From positions 310,001 through 374,000 of the forward strand of contig MU270080.1 of NCBI GenBank assembly GCA_021432635.1: 64,000 nucleotides of DNA, in the 5' to 3' direction. The translations under genes and the position numbers were made by a program. The stretch is from Thozetella sp. PMI_491. Taxonomy: Eukaryota; Ascomycota; Sordariomycetes; Chaetosphaeriales; Chaetosphaeriaceae. Shown here in pieces: positions 44,444 to 56,717 of the stretch. Numbering within the stretch: the stretch's first letter is position 1; each line of letters starts with the position of its first letter. The notes beneath the pieces were generated by a model. It saw only the letters and a list, made by a program, of their open reading frames with translations, was not told the origin of the DNA and did not search any database.

Positions 44444-46825
44444 TGCTGTGGGGGTGCCGCGGGGGGTGAACGCTTTTAGGCGAAAAAAAGGCCGAATTTC
44501 CTAGTTCAGTCGAACAGATTACGTCCAAACAACCACTTTCTCTCGTCGCCCTCGCAAGAGAGAACCGGGCTGGGCGTCAAGGGCGCTGAGAGCGTCGATT
44601 GTCGTGAGAAATGAAGTCAGAAGTAAGACAAAAGGCAGCGCGTGGTAGAAGAGGCTTGTCTCAGCCAGGCAGGGCGCGGCGTAGGATCCCAATGCTGTTA
44701 AATTGGACCCTGGGTCGCGGGCTTCAGGGGTTGTAACCGGCTTCCGTGACGCCGCAAACGAGTGGAGTGGCAGTCACCAGCGCAAAAAAGAAAGAACACA
44801 CAGCCAGCCAACGGGCGCAGTACTATGTCAGACGCAGTATGCAAGATAGAGGGGGGGAGGGTTGCAAGAGAAGGAGAAAGAGGAAAGAAGGGCCGGAAAG
44901 CTGGATATGCGCTCTGTTTAGAGGCTCAGCATCTCGGGGCTAGTGGTACGGAGAGTAGTAGTATGCTAAGGTGGTGCACCGAGAGTGGAGCACGATCTCG
45001 TATCAAGGCGCCTCCAAGCTCCAGGTCGGGCGGTCGGCACGAACCAAGAGAGCGCGGTGCGGTCTGTGGGCTCTACGTTCTGGACTTTTGACCCAGAGAC
45101 ATGGTCTCCCACGGGACTCGGCGCGCAATATCCCATGCAGAGTCCAGGGTGGCTGCGCGTCACTATTGGAGCGATAGTGATCGGTAGCGCTCGTCAGCTT
45201 TGCGCTGGCGTGGTTTGGCGTCGAGCTGTCCGCCTGGGTCCGTCTTTGACAGGGAGCGCCGTGGTGGCCGCCACGCATTTCCACCTTTCCCACTTTCCAC
45301 CTGGTCCACCGCCCGACGCCAAGCGCCCACTGCCAAGTACTCTCCGTATGTACGGCGTAAAGGGCCTTTCGTATAACCTGGCTTTTTATCGGGCCTGCCC
45401 CCCTACACGATCCAAAAGGGGTTGCGACTGAAGGGTCAAGTAAGAACTTTACTAACCCTGGACGCCACGCCGCAATGGAGCCTCAAAGTTCAAGCTATGT
45501 CCCCACCGCTAACGCCGGGTGGGTAAACAGTTGGACCCGAGAGCCCGTGTGATTTTTTATTTTTATTTTCCTTTGGAAGGGTCTTTTTCTCACGTCCCGA
45601 AGCGTAATGCGTCCGATAGTAATGCAGTTAGCACGCACGCAATGCATGTATTACAGCCGCACTTTGGTACGCTCGGAAGGCCATTCGCAGCCTTCGGCGG
45701 TCAGAGGGCTTGGTATTTGCCCCGATTGGCGGGGAGTGGTATCAAATGCAACGCGTCCTTTTGCATCGATTGAGACGGGTTGGTCAGATTTGGCAGCTTG
45801 CGGGCTGCCGCTTCCTCGTGATGGCCTGGCCACTGCACACTTCCACAAAAGTGGATTTCAGCAAGCCACGGTCGCCGCAACCTCATTTCCCCAGCGCCGC
45901 TATGCAAGAAACCGGTCCATGACAACGTCATGAGCTAGCCGTCGTAGTCAGGGGGTTGCTGTGGTCCGTGAAGGTGGTCTCCCTTTCGATTCCTCTCGGT
46001 ACCAACGTTGAACCCAACTCTCGTGGGTTTGTAAGTTCTGCTTCTTGCTCCTTGCCCCTTGCCGTCTTACCCCCTGCCGTCTTGCACCTCACCGAGACCT
46101 GCCACAGTCTCGTGCGCAACCACGCGACATAACGCGGCGACGGCAATGCATCGCCGACGACGTGATCGCGGCGCCGGGCTGTCGAGATGAAGCGCGGCGG
46201 CCATGCATCGCGACTCTTCCAAATCGCCGGGTCGACCGGCGGGCCAGATTCCTGAGGCGTGCACAGGAGGGCGGTTGCGGCCTGCGGTTACGGCCTCCGG
46301 GGTGCAATTGTGGCCTCCGGGCGGGCCGGCCGGTCGGTTTGGGTGGCAGGAGACAGACAGCGTGACAGGGCAGGGATAAGGGCTCAAGGAGCTGTACAGG
46401 CATTGGGGAAATCGCCCAGAAGCAGACAACCGAACAACCGAACCGGAGGGCGCTGAATTGACACCGAAGCCAACTGCCGAAGTGGCCGGAGGATTCTTTC
46501 TGTTAGTGCGGAGGTTTTTCTGGCAGGGAAAACGGACAGCCCTGCCGCATTTATCCCTATCGTCGCCTAACACGACTAATCCGTTTGAACGCTGAGCCGG
46601 GGGAGTGCCTCGGCAATGCCGCCAAACCCCACACTCGCTCGGCCATACGTGCTGCCGTAGGTTGCCGTGGGAGCTTCCGTCGACCACAGAGCTCTGCGCT
46701 ATACATAGGCTCCTCGCTTGTCTGGACCACGCATCCTGCAAACCTCTACACGTCTTGCCTCCCCGCATCCCGATCTCGCCCTGACCGACTCATCTTCGGC
46801 AACGTCCACATCCACCACCGACACA
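44444..46825. other. intergenic, divergent promoters
   Basis: 2.4 kb between the start codons of the glucanase and thiolase genes. Overlapping G/C-rich open frames on both strands near 45.0-46.7 kb have no domains. Only the short CCTCGG motif is noted. Confidence 0.4.
46608..46613 (+). promoter_or_regulatory. CCTCGG motif, possible fatty-acid response site
   Basis: CCTCGG is the known core bound by FarA/FarB regulators of fatty-acid use in Aspergillus and relatives. One copy lies 213 bases upstream of the thiolase start. A six-base match can arise by chance. Confidence 0.3.
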
Positions 46826-48359
46826 ATGGCTGCTGAACGGCTAGGTTCCATCCTCCGGCACATCGCCCCGGGCAGTGCCCTCTCCCAAATGTAAGAGAGA
46901 CCTTGCCTCCTCCTTCGGCGGCGGGCCCGGGTCGGGCAGCTGGACGAGCGCTGTGAGCTGTGCGCCAGGCCTCTCCGTGTCCTCCTGGCTCTCGCGCCCT
47001 GCGATCATCAGCAGTTGCAGACCTTGCTGACCCCGTGTTCCCCGCGCCAGTACCTCCAAGAACCCCGATGACATCGTCATCACGCTCGCTATCCGGACAC
47101 CCCTCGCCAAGGCGAAGAAGGGCAGCTTCAAGGACACCTCACTGGAGTACATGGTCTACGCGCTGCTGAAGGAAGTCAAGACGAGGAGCAATCTCGACCC
47201 CGCTCTCGTCGAGGACATCGCTATGGGCAATGTGCGATTGAACCCCCCCGCTCTCGCCACAGAGCTTGCAGCTAACGCAGCGATCTACAGGTCTCCGATG
47301 GCAAGGCCGCGTACAAGCTCCGCGCTGCTGCGCTCGCCGCCGGCTTCCCCAACACCGCCGGTGCTTACAGCCTCAACCGCTTCTGCTCCTCCGGCCTGAA
47401 GGCCACGGCCGACATCGCCCACTCCATCTCCAGCGGCTCCATCGAGGTCGGTATCGCGCTCGGCGCTGAGCAGATGACGATCGGCGGTGACCGCCTCGAG
47501 GCCCCGTTCGACGAGCAGGTCACGTCCCAGTCGCAGGAATCCAAGGACTGCATGGAGCCTATGGGCTGGACCAGCGAGAACGTCAGCCGCGACTTCGGCA
47601 TCACGCGCGAGGAGATGGACAAGTTCGCCGCCGAGAGCTTCCGCCGCGCCGAGGAGGCCCAGAAGGCCGGCTGGTTCGACGACGAGATCGTCCCCATCGC
47701 CACTAAGATCAAGGGCCCCGACGGCCAGGTCAAGGAAATTGTCGTCACCAAGGACGAGGGCATCCGGCCCGGCACTACCGCCGAGGGCCTTGGCAAGATC
47801 CGCGCTGCTTTCCCCCAGTGGGGCCCCACGACTACCGGTGGCAATGCCAGCCAGGTCACTGACGGAGGTAAGTAATGCGCCGCGCTCAACCCTAACTGGT
47901 TCGCCCGCTAACCTGCACCCCCCCTCGCTAGCCGCGGCCGTTCTCCTCATGAAGCGGTCGACCGCCATCAAGCTTGGCCAGCCCATCCTAGCCAAGTACG
48001 TCGGCTCCACCGTCGCCGGCCTGGCGCCGCGCATCATGGGCATCGGCCCCACCGTCGCCATCCCCAAGCTGCTCGCCCAGCACAAGATCTCGCTCGACGA
48101 CGTCGACGTCATCGAGATCAACGAGGCTTTCGCCAGCATGGCCGTCTACTGCCGCGACACCCTCAAGCTCGACTGGTCCAAGATGAACCCCAAGGGCGGC
48201 GCCATCGCCCTCGGCCACCCGCTCGGCGCCACCGGCGCCCGCCAGATCGTCACCGGCCTCAGCGAGCTCCGGAGGACGAAGAAGAAGATCCTCCTCACCT
48301 CCATGTGCATAGGCACGGGCATGGGAATGGCCGGTCTCTTTGTGAACGAGGTGTTGTAA
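46826..48359 (+). CDS. peroxisomal 3-ketoacyl-CoA thiolase
   Basis: Last enzyme of peroxisomal beta-oxidation, splitting 3-ketoacyl-CoA with CoA to acetyl-CoA and a shortened acyl-CoA. Four exons, 46826-46890, 47051-47231, 47291-47867 and 47932-48359, join in frame to 416 residues, the usual length. Near the N-terminus RLGSILRHI matches the PTS2 pattern (R-L-x5-H-hydrophobic), which points to import through Pex7. The acyl-accepting Cys114 is in NRFCSSGLKA; INEAFAS, GHPLGATGAR with its His, and CIGTGMG with the second catalytic Cys close the active site. Third-position G/C is high, as expected of a well-expressed gene. Together with cutinase and esterases nearby it could use fatty acids from the host surface, but this is inference. 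Confidence 0.93.
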
Positions 48360-50022
48360 AAAGCCAAGCCGGCAAAGGCTGTTGTATATAGATAGGGCTG
48401 TATGTATCCCAATCAAGCTACGACTTGTTGTCCAGGTCTTGCGCCGGGGCCGCATAGGCCGTCTGGCACGTGAAATCGAGGACTATGTGTGCGATCCGCC
48501 ATGACAGAGCAACAGAGCTGACGTATAGAGCTAAGGAGACGGGGGATGGCCAGTGCTGCAGTGGGTTGCTTACTGCCAGAAACGGTGGTCGCGCACGCCT
48601 TCAGCAGCGTTTCACAGGTGTACACTTTTGCGGGAGCGCGATGTGACTTCCCCAGCTTCCCAGCCGCCGTCCCTAGTCTCAACCTACCTAGTGGGCGCAA
48701 CAGGGCGTTGAAGTCGCTACACGACCTTGCGCATCTGTATTCCCCTGGCACAGAAGGACGCGAAGCAGCCTTGGGCACAAGGTAGACAGAATTATGGTCG
48801 AGGCAGGATGCTAGGGCAGAATGTCGATGAGTCGGAGCCGACATGTTCTACATTCGAATCATAGACAGCAATTTAGTCTTCAAGCCCAGAGGCTCCCGAA
48901 ACTTTGCTCTCCGGCCCATTCTCGATCAGAGAGATATGAGGAAACCCACATCATTGATAGGGGGTGCGGTATCTACATCTATACCTGCCACTATTCTGAC
49001 GACAGCCTAATCTTTTTTTTTTTTGGTATGCAAGGCAATCGCCGTAGAATACGTGACTAGAAATATTCGCTATGTCCAGCCTCTCACCCCGTGACGAGGA
49101 ATACATCCTGACAGCTGACTTCGTGAGCCTTGCTAGCCTAGATGGTACTCAAAAGATTCACAAACGCCACCGCTTAATGTGGCAGTCATCTCACATGCCT
49201 AGATGCGAGCCATGACTTGTAGCCTCAGGCGTCTCTATTCTTCTACAATTATCAGTGTGTGCATAGAGCGAGTAAATAACAAATCGGTGATTTTTTTCCT
49301 CTGCAGCCCACCGGATCTAAGCCCCCCACCTTTGGTTTTCTGCGATGAAGTTCAAGCCGAAAGGCATTCGCCGGAATGAGGCGGAACGTCGGAAAGTAGC
49401 TGAGGATTTCCCTTGGAAGAGGCCACGAAAGAGGCTCAGCTGGTGGAAATTGGTCGTGCCCAATGCGAAGCAGGCAACCACGGTTCGCATAGAAGACATA
49501 CCTAACTGCCCGCACCTTATCATGTACTATAACTATTGCAAGAAGGAAGGGCACATTGCAACGCCGCAGATTTGTCCCTCCCTGTCGTGTAAAGAAGCCA
49601 AGACAGTGATGACTTCTGGAGCCAATACTGATGGAAACTGACTTTATGAAGGCGCATCTGCAGATACAGTACGGTGGAAAAGGACTCGAGGGGAAGATTC
49701 CGACCAGACAATCTTATCCAAATACGAAGTCACACGCCGAGACCCCAGATGGCTCCCGGGAAGGATGGGGTTTCCTCCCTACTTTCACTGTCCCGGAATG
49801 TCATCAGCTGATGAAGAGACGATGGCTGCAGAAGAGGCGGGAATGCTTTCCAGTTCCAAGAGCCACTCGAAACCCCAAAACTGAAGAAGGCATTCGTCAC
49901 TTATGCTCTATCACGATAACTAGGTACCCTTAGAATTACAACCCGATTTTTTACCTATATAATGTTAAAGGGTGACTTATACAGGAGGTCAAAATGCGCT
50001 ACGGCGCACCATAAGGTAGTCA
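48360..50022. other. intergenic
   Basis: 1.7 kb between thiolase and the GPI-type carboxylesterase. A 98-codon open frame (49345-49641, +) has a few Cys and His but no family match I can name. A T-run lies near 49.01 kb. No supported gene. Confidence 0.4.
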
Positions 50023-51998
50023 CTACATTATAAGAAACCAGAAAACTACTGAGAGTACCAGAGCTTTGCCTAGGCCTCCAGAGATCAGAATATTAGCCTT
50101 GCTACTCACAGATGGCGTACTGGTGGTTGTCGCTCCTGTGGATGTTGCGCTCGCAGTGGGGGACGTAGTGGTTGGCCCACTCGTTTCCAGCGCCAAGAGA
50201 GCTGCATCAATATTATCCCAAAACTTCGCACATATACTAAAATCCATCTTCCCAGCCTCAAGCGTGTCTACGATGTTGATTCCCATGCTTGTGTTTGCTG
50301 TCCAGCTCGGCCACACGTCAGGATCCGCCGGCCTGCCGCTGGCTGCGAAGCTCGTCCAAGCGCTAGACATGGCCGAGGCAAGTCTCTTCTCCGTCGCCGT
50401 GAAGCTACAATTGCCATTAGGAGGCGGCATGTTGGTAGTCAGATTAAAGACAAAGGGAATCTCGGATGTGTGTGTTGCCCCGAGAATGCTGAGAGAACTC
50501 TGCGGTATGGCACTGAACCATGCACAGGATGGCGTGTGGCTGAAGTTGTATGTCCAGGCAGGCACGCCATTCTTATTTGCGCCCAAGAGGCCTCGGTACG
50601 CCGGACACTTAAAGGTCTCGTCTGTGTATGTGGTCATCATGGCGGCGAGGACCGGCAAACTTGTGCTATTGAATTTGGACAAATTGAACGCGGCGTTGAC
50701 TTCCGTGGCGTATGGACCGAAACTGTTGTTCAGGTACCTCTCATAATCGGTCTCATTGAGTGACAGGACATGCGCACCGTACTGGGCCAGTGGAAAAAGG
50801 GAGCCGTCCTGTGCGTTAAAGCCAAAAACCGAAGGGACTTGAACCCCTACAGAAGAAGGCTGGGATGGAATGATTTTGCCATCAATCTGCGGGCCCCATG
50901 TCGAACCGGCTCCTCTATAGTCGAACGCAGTATTAACCACGAGACTGTCGTATTGCGGCATTGCATTCACAGCCTTTTGAAGGTCTGAGGTAGACGCCGC
51001 ACGGAGGCAAGAAATCTGTAGGTGAGGTTAATATGCTGGTGGTACAAGGAAAGTCATTGGCATGCATACATCGGACGTGTTACAGTTCAGCGAGACCAGA
51101 AAATTTGACTGCCAGCTCTGGACGTTGGAGATAGAAGGATAGTCTTTCCCTCCGCCCGACTCCATAATTGCTGCCCTCATGAGTTTCGGTGCTTGCGGAA
51201 GAGTGGCTAGGGCAAATGTATTCCTTGCGCCGGCAGATTCGCCAAAAACAAGAACCTTGTCCTATACATTGACCACTGTTAGTATACACCTTGTATAGAT
51301 ATATCTAATCTCTTGCGGCCGTTATGTACGAGCTAGAACATACTGGATCGCCTCCAAAGGCATGGATATTTTGTTGCACCCATTCCAGTGCCACCAAGAG
51401 GTCGCTGATGGCGTAGTTCCCAGTGAGCCCGAAACTTGAAAGCGCCAGGAAGCCCAGAGGACCAAGTCGATAGTTCGCCGATACGACGATGGCATCCGAA
51501 GCAGAAAAGCACCCATTGTAAGTTGGGTCGGATATGCCGCCAGCTTGGTCGAAGCCTCCATAAATCCAAAACTTAACGGGCAGCCCGGATGACGGTGTCG
51601 CGGTTGCTGGCACCCAGATATTCAAGAACAGACTAGGTGAGATATTAGCCGAAGCTGTCATTCTCCGAGCGGGATCTCGATGCTCAGGGGCTATAGGTTC
51701 AGGCTTGCCAGTCCTCACTTTGAGCGCCATTTTCCAAGAAGAGAGCGCCGAATTGGATGCACGATGGTGCGGCAGTCGTAGCATCCAAGGTTCCGTTGAA
51801 AGGTTCGGAATACGGCTTAGCCACGGCAAAGCGCATGTCTCCCACCGGCGGCAGAGCATATGGGATGGAGAAGAAGTAGTTGACGTCGGTTGAGTCGCAC
51901 TTGCCGCCCTGGACTGTGCCAAGTGACGTTGTGACAGTTTGGCCTAACGCCGCTCCGGCCATGGCCGCGAGAGCGGTAGCAGCCCAAGATAATTGCAT
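50023..51998 (-). CDS. secreted carboxylesterase type B with GPI-type tail
   Basis: Four exons, 51709-51998, 51344-51632, 51070-51261 and 50023-51015, give about 587 residues. Signal peptide WAATALAAMAGAALGQ. Family blocks: YFFSIPYALPPVGDMRF, SEDCLFLNIWVPA, then GESAG with nucleophile Ser202, and FKCPAYRGL. Intron 1 begins with GC instead of GT; only that splice recreates SEDCLFLNIW. The oxyanion region reads IYGGFDQAGG, one Gly shorter than the usual GGG. The C-terminus is a Thr/Ser-rich spacer and a hydrophobic end (GKALVLSVVFWFLIM), a GPI signal. Many N-glycosylation sites fit an extracellular location. The substrate is unknown; lipids, cutin-type esters or aromatic esters are all possible for this family. 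Confidence 0.88.
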
Positions 51999-53240
51999 AG
52001 TAACAATGTAGCGACGGAAGATGTGACGAAGCTCGCCTCTTTGCCAGTGTCCTGTTAACACCTGAAAATGAACGTGATTTCTTTTCATAAAATGAATGAG
52101 TGTGTAACATGGGAGAATATATAGTTGGCAGACAAGCAGTGAATCCTTAACTATATTGGTCGTCATTCTCTGATATTAGCTTGCGGAAACCATGAATAAT
52201 TTTGGCTCTATCCCTGCTCTGCAGTGAAGGGCTGATAAGCAACAAAAATATAATACGAAAGCCTCCGCGGATTGATGCCAAATTAGGTAGCTAGTTTTCT
52301 AGCTGAGCTCGTGGCGGCATTGGTATACATTTTGGATTGGTCGACCACCTGGTCCAATGATGTGTCTGTGCTTTGCCCACACACACGCGCGCACACACAC
52401 ACGCATGCACGCACGTACTTCTAAACCACGAGACCTATACCATGGTGGCTTAAGGGTCTTGTGGGTGTGGCCCAGAGGTGCGTGTATGTGTGGTCATGGA
52501 TTGGTGACGACTAGAGCTAGAAGAGGAGCGAGCTATATATCTCTACGACGGCAGCCCATCCCTGTACACCGTTTCCGGAAGTCATCTTCGAAAGCCATCT
52601 CCGACCGAAAGCCAGATGCCGGATACGGTGTCCGCCGTGCGAGACGACTGTGCTTGCTCACTTGTGGTGTACATCCTCTACTTCACAGTTTCTAGGTCAA
52701 GTGTCTCGGCGCCGGAAGGGAGGGTGTTCTCGTGAACAAGCACTGTACATCCTAAGGACAGGGATGACCTGCACGTAACCCACCGACCCCAAGCATGGCG
52801 TCTCGTTAATTTTCTACAGTTTGCTCTTCAATTACGCCCATCGGAGAACCCAACCCCGGCGCTACTCGTTTGTTATTGCGAGCAGCTAGTTGATGAGTGG
52901 CTGGGCCAGGGTTTGAGCAACCCTTGTCTAGAGTAAGCTTGACCGTCCTTCGCGACTTATGGGCCTCAGCCATGGAGCAAGTCGCGACTCCATCCCAGCA
53001 CGCGTCTGGTCCCGTATTGTAACGAATCGGGGCACAATTGAGCTAGCTTTCGTCCGGAAAACCTATATTCTACCTCACGCCTTCCTACCGACTCTCTGTG
53101 TTAGGAGGTCTGCAATATACCGGCCCAATGGCAAATAGGGGCGAGGTGTAAGAGGAGTTGTAAGAGCCGGAAGAGGATCGCCCGGAAAGCATTCTCAGCA
53201 CTACCCTGGATGCCATCGATGCAGTCGGGAGCTTAGGCTT
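51999..53240. other. intergenic
   Basis: Promoter of the carboxylesterase and the leader of the broken oxygenase gene. A CA/CG microsatellite lies at 52.38-52.41 kb. No gene seen. Confidence 0.4.
52379..52415. repeat. (CA)n/(CG)n-type microsatellite
   Basis: Alternating purine-pyrimidine run of about 37 bases made of CA steps with CG and TG interruptions. Confidence 0.8.
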
Positions 53241-56057
53241 CAATGGGCGCGTTGGACACATTGTGGCCGCGGCTCTTTGTGCGAGATGTCGGGGAAATCT
53301 CCCTCCCACTCTCGGAGGTCCAGGCACGGGGGATCGTTGAGAAGGCCCGCCACGCCCCGTTTGGCAAGGGCAGCCAGACAATCTCGTCGATACGTCGGTA
53401 TGCAACACATAGGAACTCGGCCCAGGCCAGTCCGAGTTCCGCAACCCCGACTGGAACGCGTTCGTCAACCTGCTGTGCCTTCGTGTGGCTAGCGACCTCA
53501 GCCTACCCCCTTCCAGCGTCACGCCGCACCTGTACAAGATGCTGCTCTACGAGACCGGGACCATGTTCAAGCCGCACACTGAGTACACCCCCATTCTCCA
53601 GACACCCCCCCTTCTACCGACTTACCTTGTTGTAGTACCGAAAAGATTCCAGGAATGTTTAGCACATTGGTAATCAGTCTCCCGTCGAGACACACCGGCG
53701 GCGACGTCGTAGTCAAGCACTGCGGCACCAAGATGGTGTTCGAGACCTCCAAGTTTGCGCAGTCTTACCTTTGCTAGTACTCGGATGTCGTCCGTGAGAT
53801 TCTCTCCGTCATTTCCGGATATCGCTGGGTTCTCACGTGTAACCTCGCCCTCCCCGAGGTTGGGCTTCCACTAGCTGGCGGCCCGATGCACCAGGTCCAG
53901 GGCCTCCGAGACGCTTTGAGCAACTGGATATCGAGTAGTGATCGTAGGCCACTCTACTACGCGCTAGACCACAAGTATACTGAGGCTTTCATTTCCCTCA
54001 AGAGAATGAAGACGAAGAACGCCAGGATTCTCCAGAGATTGCACCAGCTAAGCTCCGAGCTATCTGTCGATGTTTTGTTTGCCTTCGTGGAGAAACATGA
54101 ATCAGGGTCATGTGAGCCCAATTACGGTGGGTACTTTGGGGACGGTCGGGATTATTACGACGACGATGAGGACGGGTATTACGACGACCAGGACGGTGAG
54201 AAGGGTCTTCACATTCTCGATGAGGTGTTTAAAACCGAGAACGAAGTCCGAAGCCTCATGGACTTGGACGGTTGCGTAGTTGCACGGCACCTGCCCCTCG
54301 ACAAGGATGCGCTGCTACAGGACGACTTTTTTGATGACGAGGTGGACGAGGAGGACTACGAGGGCTTCTTGGGCAATTCGATGAGCGCCGCGCCCGCTAT
54401 ACGACATGGTGGCCGATGCTGACAGAACAGGGCCCTTCAGCTACCCATTGGTATAGAACTACAGTACGTCGTCTCTGGAACTTTGTGTCTATCTCGATGC
54501 TCACTCGTAACTATTAAGCAGTAGTGCTCGTTCCGCGCAAACAACTTCTGAAATTCCTAAGCAAGGGTCTTGGTGAGGAAACCCTAGTAGTAGGCTATCT
54601 AGCCCGTCGGGCTGGGCCTCAGTCGGCCGAATATCTTGAACTACTGAAGGAATTGCGCCAAAAATCATCCAAAGGCGGCCAGTCCTGGCCGCGTTTCGAC
54701 CCAGGCTCGGCGCAGGATGTTCTAGAAGCGGCACTACGGATGCATGACTTCAACCGGGCTGGCGCTCGAGCAAAGGCGCAGGATCCCTCGTTTGACGAGA
54801 TCCAAGCAGGCCTCTTCAACGCCGCCATTTCCTATACCATGATGCAGCAGAAGTGCCTTGCTGTGTCGGATTTCCTCCAACACGCGGGCCAAGATGAGCC
54901 GACACGCTCATGAGGAACCAAAGTGCTCGCAAACGCCTTGGCCCATACGCCGTCTAAAGAGGTGGGATTCAATGATGGTCGGGTGATCGTTGATGTGACC
55001 CTCCAAGTGCACCAGTTCGGCTACTATTTCAAGACCAAGTAAGATACTTACAACCGACCATTAGCGAAGCTCATGGAATTGACGGGTATCCAGCGTGACG
55101 CCGCTCCTTGAGCAACAGGCTGCGAAAATCGGCTTCGCCCTCGACGCGCTCAGCCGTATGCACAAGTCCGAAATGCACCATGTCGAAGCCCGTGAGCTAT
55201 GGGTCAAGCTTGCCGCAGACAAGATTTGATACTTGCAAATCAGCACCCTGCATAACCCCGAGCCCGAGACTAAAGCGGCCCGGGTATCTTACAGTCAGCG
55301 CATGATGCCAGGACCACCCCGTCATCTCGTCGTCGGAGACAAGCACATCTCGAACTTCGTGTCTGAGATGCTGGACCGTGACGACGACGCTCTCTTGGCC
55401 GCATTCTGCGAGAAGATGGTGTCCGGTGCTGCTGGCATCACCAGGCATGAGTTCTCACCACTATGGATTCCCCTTCTCACGGCCTTGCAGAAGTGCTGCT
55501 CACTCACAAGGTTCCGCTCTCAACTCCACAGTATCAAGCAGTTATTCGCGCTGAACTCGAGGCATGTGTCAACCATTATGTCGGAAGGGAACCAGTCAAG
55601 GACGCTACCCTTGCGCGAAGTCCCGTTCGAGACAACTGCCACGATTTTGAGAAACTGAACCGATTCCTGTGTCACCCGACGCAGCGCATGGAATGGTTCG
55701 CTGCTAATAGCTAGCGCTGTGATCACCTGGAGTCTATGCTCCACGGCCACGACTGCACTTGCGAAACGGAGCGTCGGGGGCGGCCTTTCACTCTCGTCGT
55801 CACCAAGGCGTTTCAGCATCATGCTCTAGCGGTGCAAACCTGGGCAGCAAGAAAGAAGGAAGCGGCGGCCCATCTGGCCCTCCTCGACGACAAGTTTGAC
55901 CTGCACCAGCTCCTTGGCCCAGACCGCAACAGAATCGTCACCATGCTATGGATCTACGACGCGAGCGCCCCTGCTTTGTCGCAGTCCTTGGGCCTGTACC
56001 GGGCAGTCAGGCGGCGCCATCATTGGTACCCAATTCCGACGGCCCAAGGGGATTGAA
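53241..56057 (+). pseudogene. broken 2-oxoglutarate/Fe(II) oxygenase (prolyl 4-hydroxylase-like)
   Basis: Remnant of a large fungal protein with an N-terminal 2OG-Fe(II) oxygenase domain. Readable blocks: LPLSEVQARGIVEKARHAPF, RNPDWNAFV, LYKMLLYETGTMFKPHTD, the split continuing TEKIPGMF (an intact intron at 53583-53635 lies between), and RHTGGDVVVKHCG. HTD supplies two of the iron ligands. It is interrupted by TAG at 53410-53412 and 53775-53777, both where family members have Trp (TGG), and by frame changes near 53385, 54.40 kb, 54.52 kb and between 54.9 and 55.7 kb. Downstream frames (53886-54422, 54524-54913, 55233-55658, 55463-55714, 55736-56056) still encode the family's C-terminal region, including VPLSTPQYQ, NHYVGREP, LNRFLCHPTQ and TLVVTKAF. 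The gene is too damaged to make the full protein. Confidence 0.8.
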
Positions 56058-56717
56058 GCGGAAGTCCTATGTGAAACTAATTGACCTAACATGAAAGTAC
56101 TATCGAGCCATAGTCTAGGGATTTCCGGTCATGATCCTGCGCGATAAGATCGCAAAGACTAAGCTTCTCAACCACCTTACCAAGCTGCTAATATGGCTTC
56201 TCCGAGAATAAGCCCTGTAAGAGGAAGGTACCGGAGCTGCCACGCTTTCTGACACACTCAATATCTTCGAAACGCCGCGCGGCCGATCTCTCTATCCTCT
56301 TGCTAGCCTTTCTCATGGCCGGCGCTTACGTGCATCAGATCTACGGCTTGCTGGCGGACTGGGTGTTAATTGGGGCTGCCCCTGCATTTCGTCTCTGTGG
56401 ACCCTCGTGTTGAGGTTCCTGGTTGCCAGGGTCTCCTAGGAAGAGATGGCGCATGCAGGGAATGGGACGGCTGAGGCGGGTCATACGCCTAAATCCTTAA
56501 TTTCTCATGCTCATGAGCATTAAATTAATCGCGAATGCAACCCGGTGTGGGCTTACGCGTTGCGGCGCGATCGATCGACCCCAGATCGCCAAGCGGCTAG
56601 CTAACCCCCTGGTCATACAGATCCGTCGTTTCTACTGATTATGGTAAGAGGTCACGAACCACATGCATTGTCTAATCGTTACAAATTCCCCTGGGTATAC
56701 CCTACGTCATTGCCAAG
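56058..56717. other. intergenic
   Basis: Between the 3' end of the oxygenase pseudogene and the 3' end of the CE5 gene. No feature seen. Confidence 0.4.

Noticed and set aside
49345-49641. 98-codon open frame with several Cys and His
   Set aside because: No recognisable motif spacing, no splice or signal features, and no supporting context.
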